DNA of 5,426 nt from Actinomycetes bacterium (GTDB lineage Bacteria > Actinomycetota > Actinomycetes > Propionibacteriales > Nocardioidaceae), in NCBI GenBank assembly GCA_023252095.1, contig JAHEXN010000238.1:1-5426 (forward strand), written 5' to 3'. Position numbers and translations under genes: made by a program. Within the stretch, counting starts at the first letter, position 1; every line of letters starts with the position of its first letter. This document shows, in pieces, positions 4,520 to 5,426 of the stretch. Below the pieces are notes generated by a model that worked only from the letters and a program-made list of their open reading frames with translations, was not told the DNA's origin and ran no database searches.

Positions 4520-5426
4520 GTGTCCGCACCCAACTCCGACTACGACCCTGTCGAGGTCACGCCCCTGCATCCCGACGAGATCGCCCGGGTGACGGGCGAG
4601 GCCCTCGAGGCCGTCGCGGCTGCCCCGACGCTGGCCGATCTCAAGCAGGTCCGCATCGACCACGCGGGCGACCGTTCACCGCTGGCCCTGGCCAATCGCG
4701 AGATCGGCGCCCTGCCTCCGCAGGCGCGCAAGGAGGCCGGCCAGCGAATCGGTCAGGCCCGCGGCGAGGTCACGCGCGCGATCGCGGCCCGCACCGAGGA
4801 GCTGGAGGCGGTCGAGTCGGCCGCCCGGCTGACGGCCGAGACGGTCGACGTGACGCTCCCGACCGATCGCGAGATCGTGGGCGCGCGCCACCCCATCACG
4901 ACGATCCAAGAGCTCGTCGCCGACATCTTCGTCGCGATGGGCTGGGAGGTCGCCGAGGGGCCCGAGGTCGAGGCCGAGTGGCTCAACTTCGACGCGATGA
5001 ACCTGGGCCCGGACCACCCGGCCCGCACGATGCAGGACACGTTCTGGGTCGCGGCCACCGACGACGCGCCGGACGGCTCCGGAAAGGTCCTGCGTACCCA
5101 CACCTCCCCGGTGCAGGCGCGCTCGATGCTCACGCGCACGCCCCCGATCTACGTCGTGTGCCCCGGGCGGGTCTACCGCACCGACGAGGCCGACGCCACG
5201 CACATGCCGGTGTTCCACCAGGTCGAGGGCCTCGCGATCGACGAGGGCCTCTCGATGGCGCACCTCAAGGGCACGCTCGACCACTTCGCGCAGGCTGTCT
5301 ACGGCGAGGGCATGACGACGCGGTTCCGCCCGTCGTACTTCCCGTTCACCGAGCCAAGTGCCGAGGTCGACCTGCTCTGCTACGTCTGCCACAACGAGCC
5401 GTCCGCCGTCTCGTCCTGCCGCACGT
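4520..5426 (+). CDS. pheS: Phenylalanine--tRNA ligase alpha subunit (3' end beyond window)
   Basis: PheS is the catalytic subunit of the alpha2-beta2 class II enzyme that charges tRNA-Phe. Visible are 302 residues. An N-terminal coiled-coil tRNA-binding arm (about 20-105) has PLALANREIGALPPQARKEA. The catalytic domain has HPITTIQELV, MGWEVAEGPEVEAEWLNFDA and DHPARTMQDTF (His166, Arg169). The motif 2 region follows with RVYRTDEADATHMPVFHQVEG (217-237; Arg220, Glu223), then FRPSYFPFTEPSAEVDL (269-285). Next comes CYVC (Cys287, Cys290) and Cys300 in SSCRT; the final base t fits another Cys. E. coli PheS lacks this stretch, while Streptomyces PheS, as I recall, has a similar CxxC...CxxC insertion. 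Motif 3 and the end of the gene lie outside, and pheT is expected next. GTG 4520 is chosen for frame and for its spacing from the -10 element; no Shine-Dalgarno is present. Confidence 0.96.
   Translation, partial: MSAPNSDYDPVEVTPLHPDEIARVTGEALEAVAAAPTLADLKQVRIDHAGDRSPLALANREIGALPPQARKEAGQRIGQARGEVTRAIAARTEELEAVESAARLTAETVDVTLPTDREIVGARHPITTIQELVADIFVAMGWEVAEGPEVEAEWLNFDAMNLGPDHPARTMQDTFWVAATDDAPDGSGKVLRTHTSPVQARSMLTRTPPIYVVCPGRVYRTDEADATHMPVFHQVEGLAIDEGLSMAHLKGTLDHFAQAVYGEGMTTRFRPSYFPFTEPSAEVDLLCYVCHNEPSAVSSCRT

Noticed and set aside
2590..4533. Very long minus-strand open frame (647 codons) opposite the BKACE and kinase genes
   Set aside because: It covers plus-strand genes with clear domain motifs, and its product is rich in His/Asp/Val/Ala with no recognisable motif; an artefact of GC-biased third positions.
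4676..5392. Minus-strand open frame (238 codons) opposite pheS
   Set aside because: It lies wholly over conserved PheS catalytic sequence and has no motif of its own.

Overview
This window is part of a high-GC actinobacterial chromosome. Codon third positions are mostly G or C, GTG starts are common, and two genes seem to be transcribed without a leader. Gene order and the Cys-bearing PheS point to the Nocardioidaceae/Streptomyces side of the phylum. Nocardioidaceae such as Aeromicrobium or Nocardioides is my best guess, from memory and not from a search.

Layout. The 5' portion of an ACT-domain protein gene runs leftward off the window (222 to 1, minus strand). A 286-base divergent intergenic region follows. 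It holds a SigA-type promoter and a structured leader with an intrinsic terminator. The plus-strand translation operon then begins: infC (IF3, apparently starting at a rare AUC codon), rpmI (bL35) and rplT (bL20). It continues with a SpoU/TsnR-like RNA 2'-O-methyltransferase and a short DUF849/BKACE-family enzyme whose start overlaps or nearly abuts the methyltransferase stop. Two genes that appear to have their own leaderless promoters follow: a soluble PAS-HisKA-HATPase histidine kinase, and pheS (phenylalanyl-tRNA synthetase alpha), which runs off the right edge inside a Cys-rich insertion.

How the genes fit together. infC-rpmI-rplT is the conserved IF3 operon, the methyltransferase very likely modifies rRNA or tRNA, and pheS charges tRNA-Phe, so the theme is translation. 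The BKACE enzyme and the kinase have no obvious translation role. No response regulator is visible in the window.

The most interesting non-coding signal is the infC leader. A 9-bp terminator hairpin followed by a U-rich tract can be replaced by a 14-bp long-range pairing with the first bases of the transcript, and those bases can also fold locally. This is the architecture of a transcription attenuator. Combined with the AUC start it suggests control of the operon at both transcription and translation, possibly by L20 and IF3 as known in other bacteria. No insertion sequences, CRISPR arrays, tRNA or rRNA genes were seen, and I found no sign of a wholly new multi-gene system.
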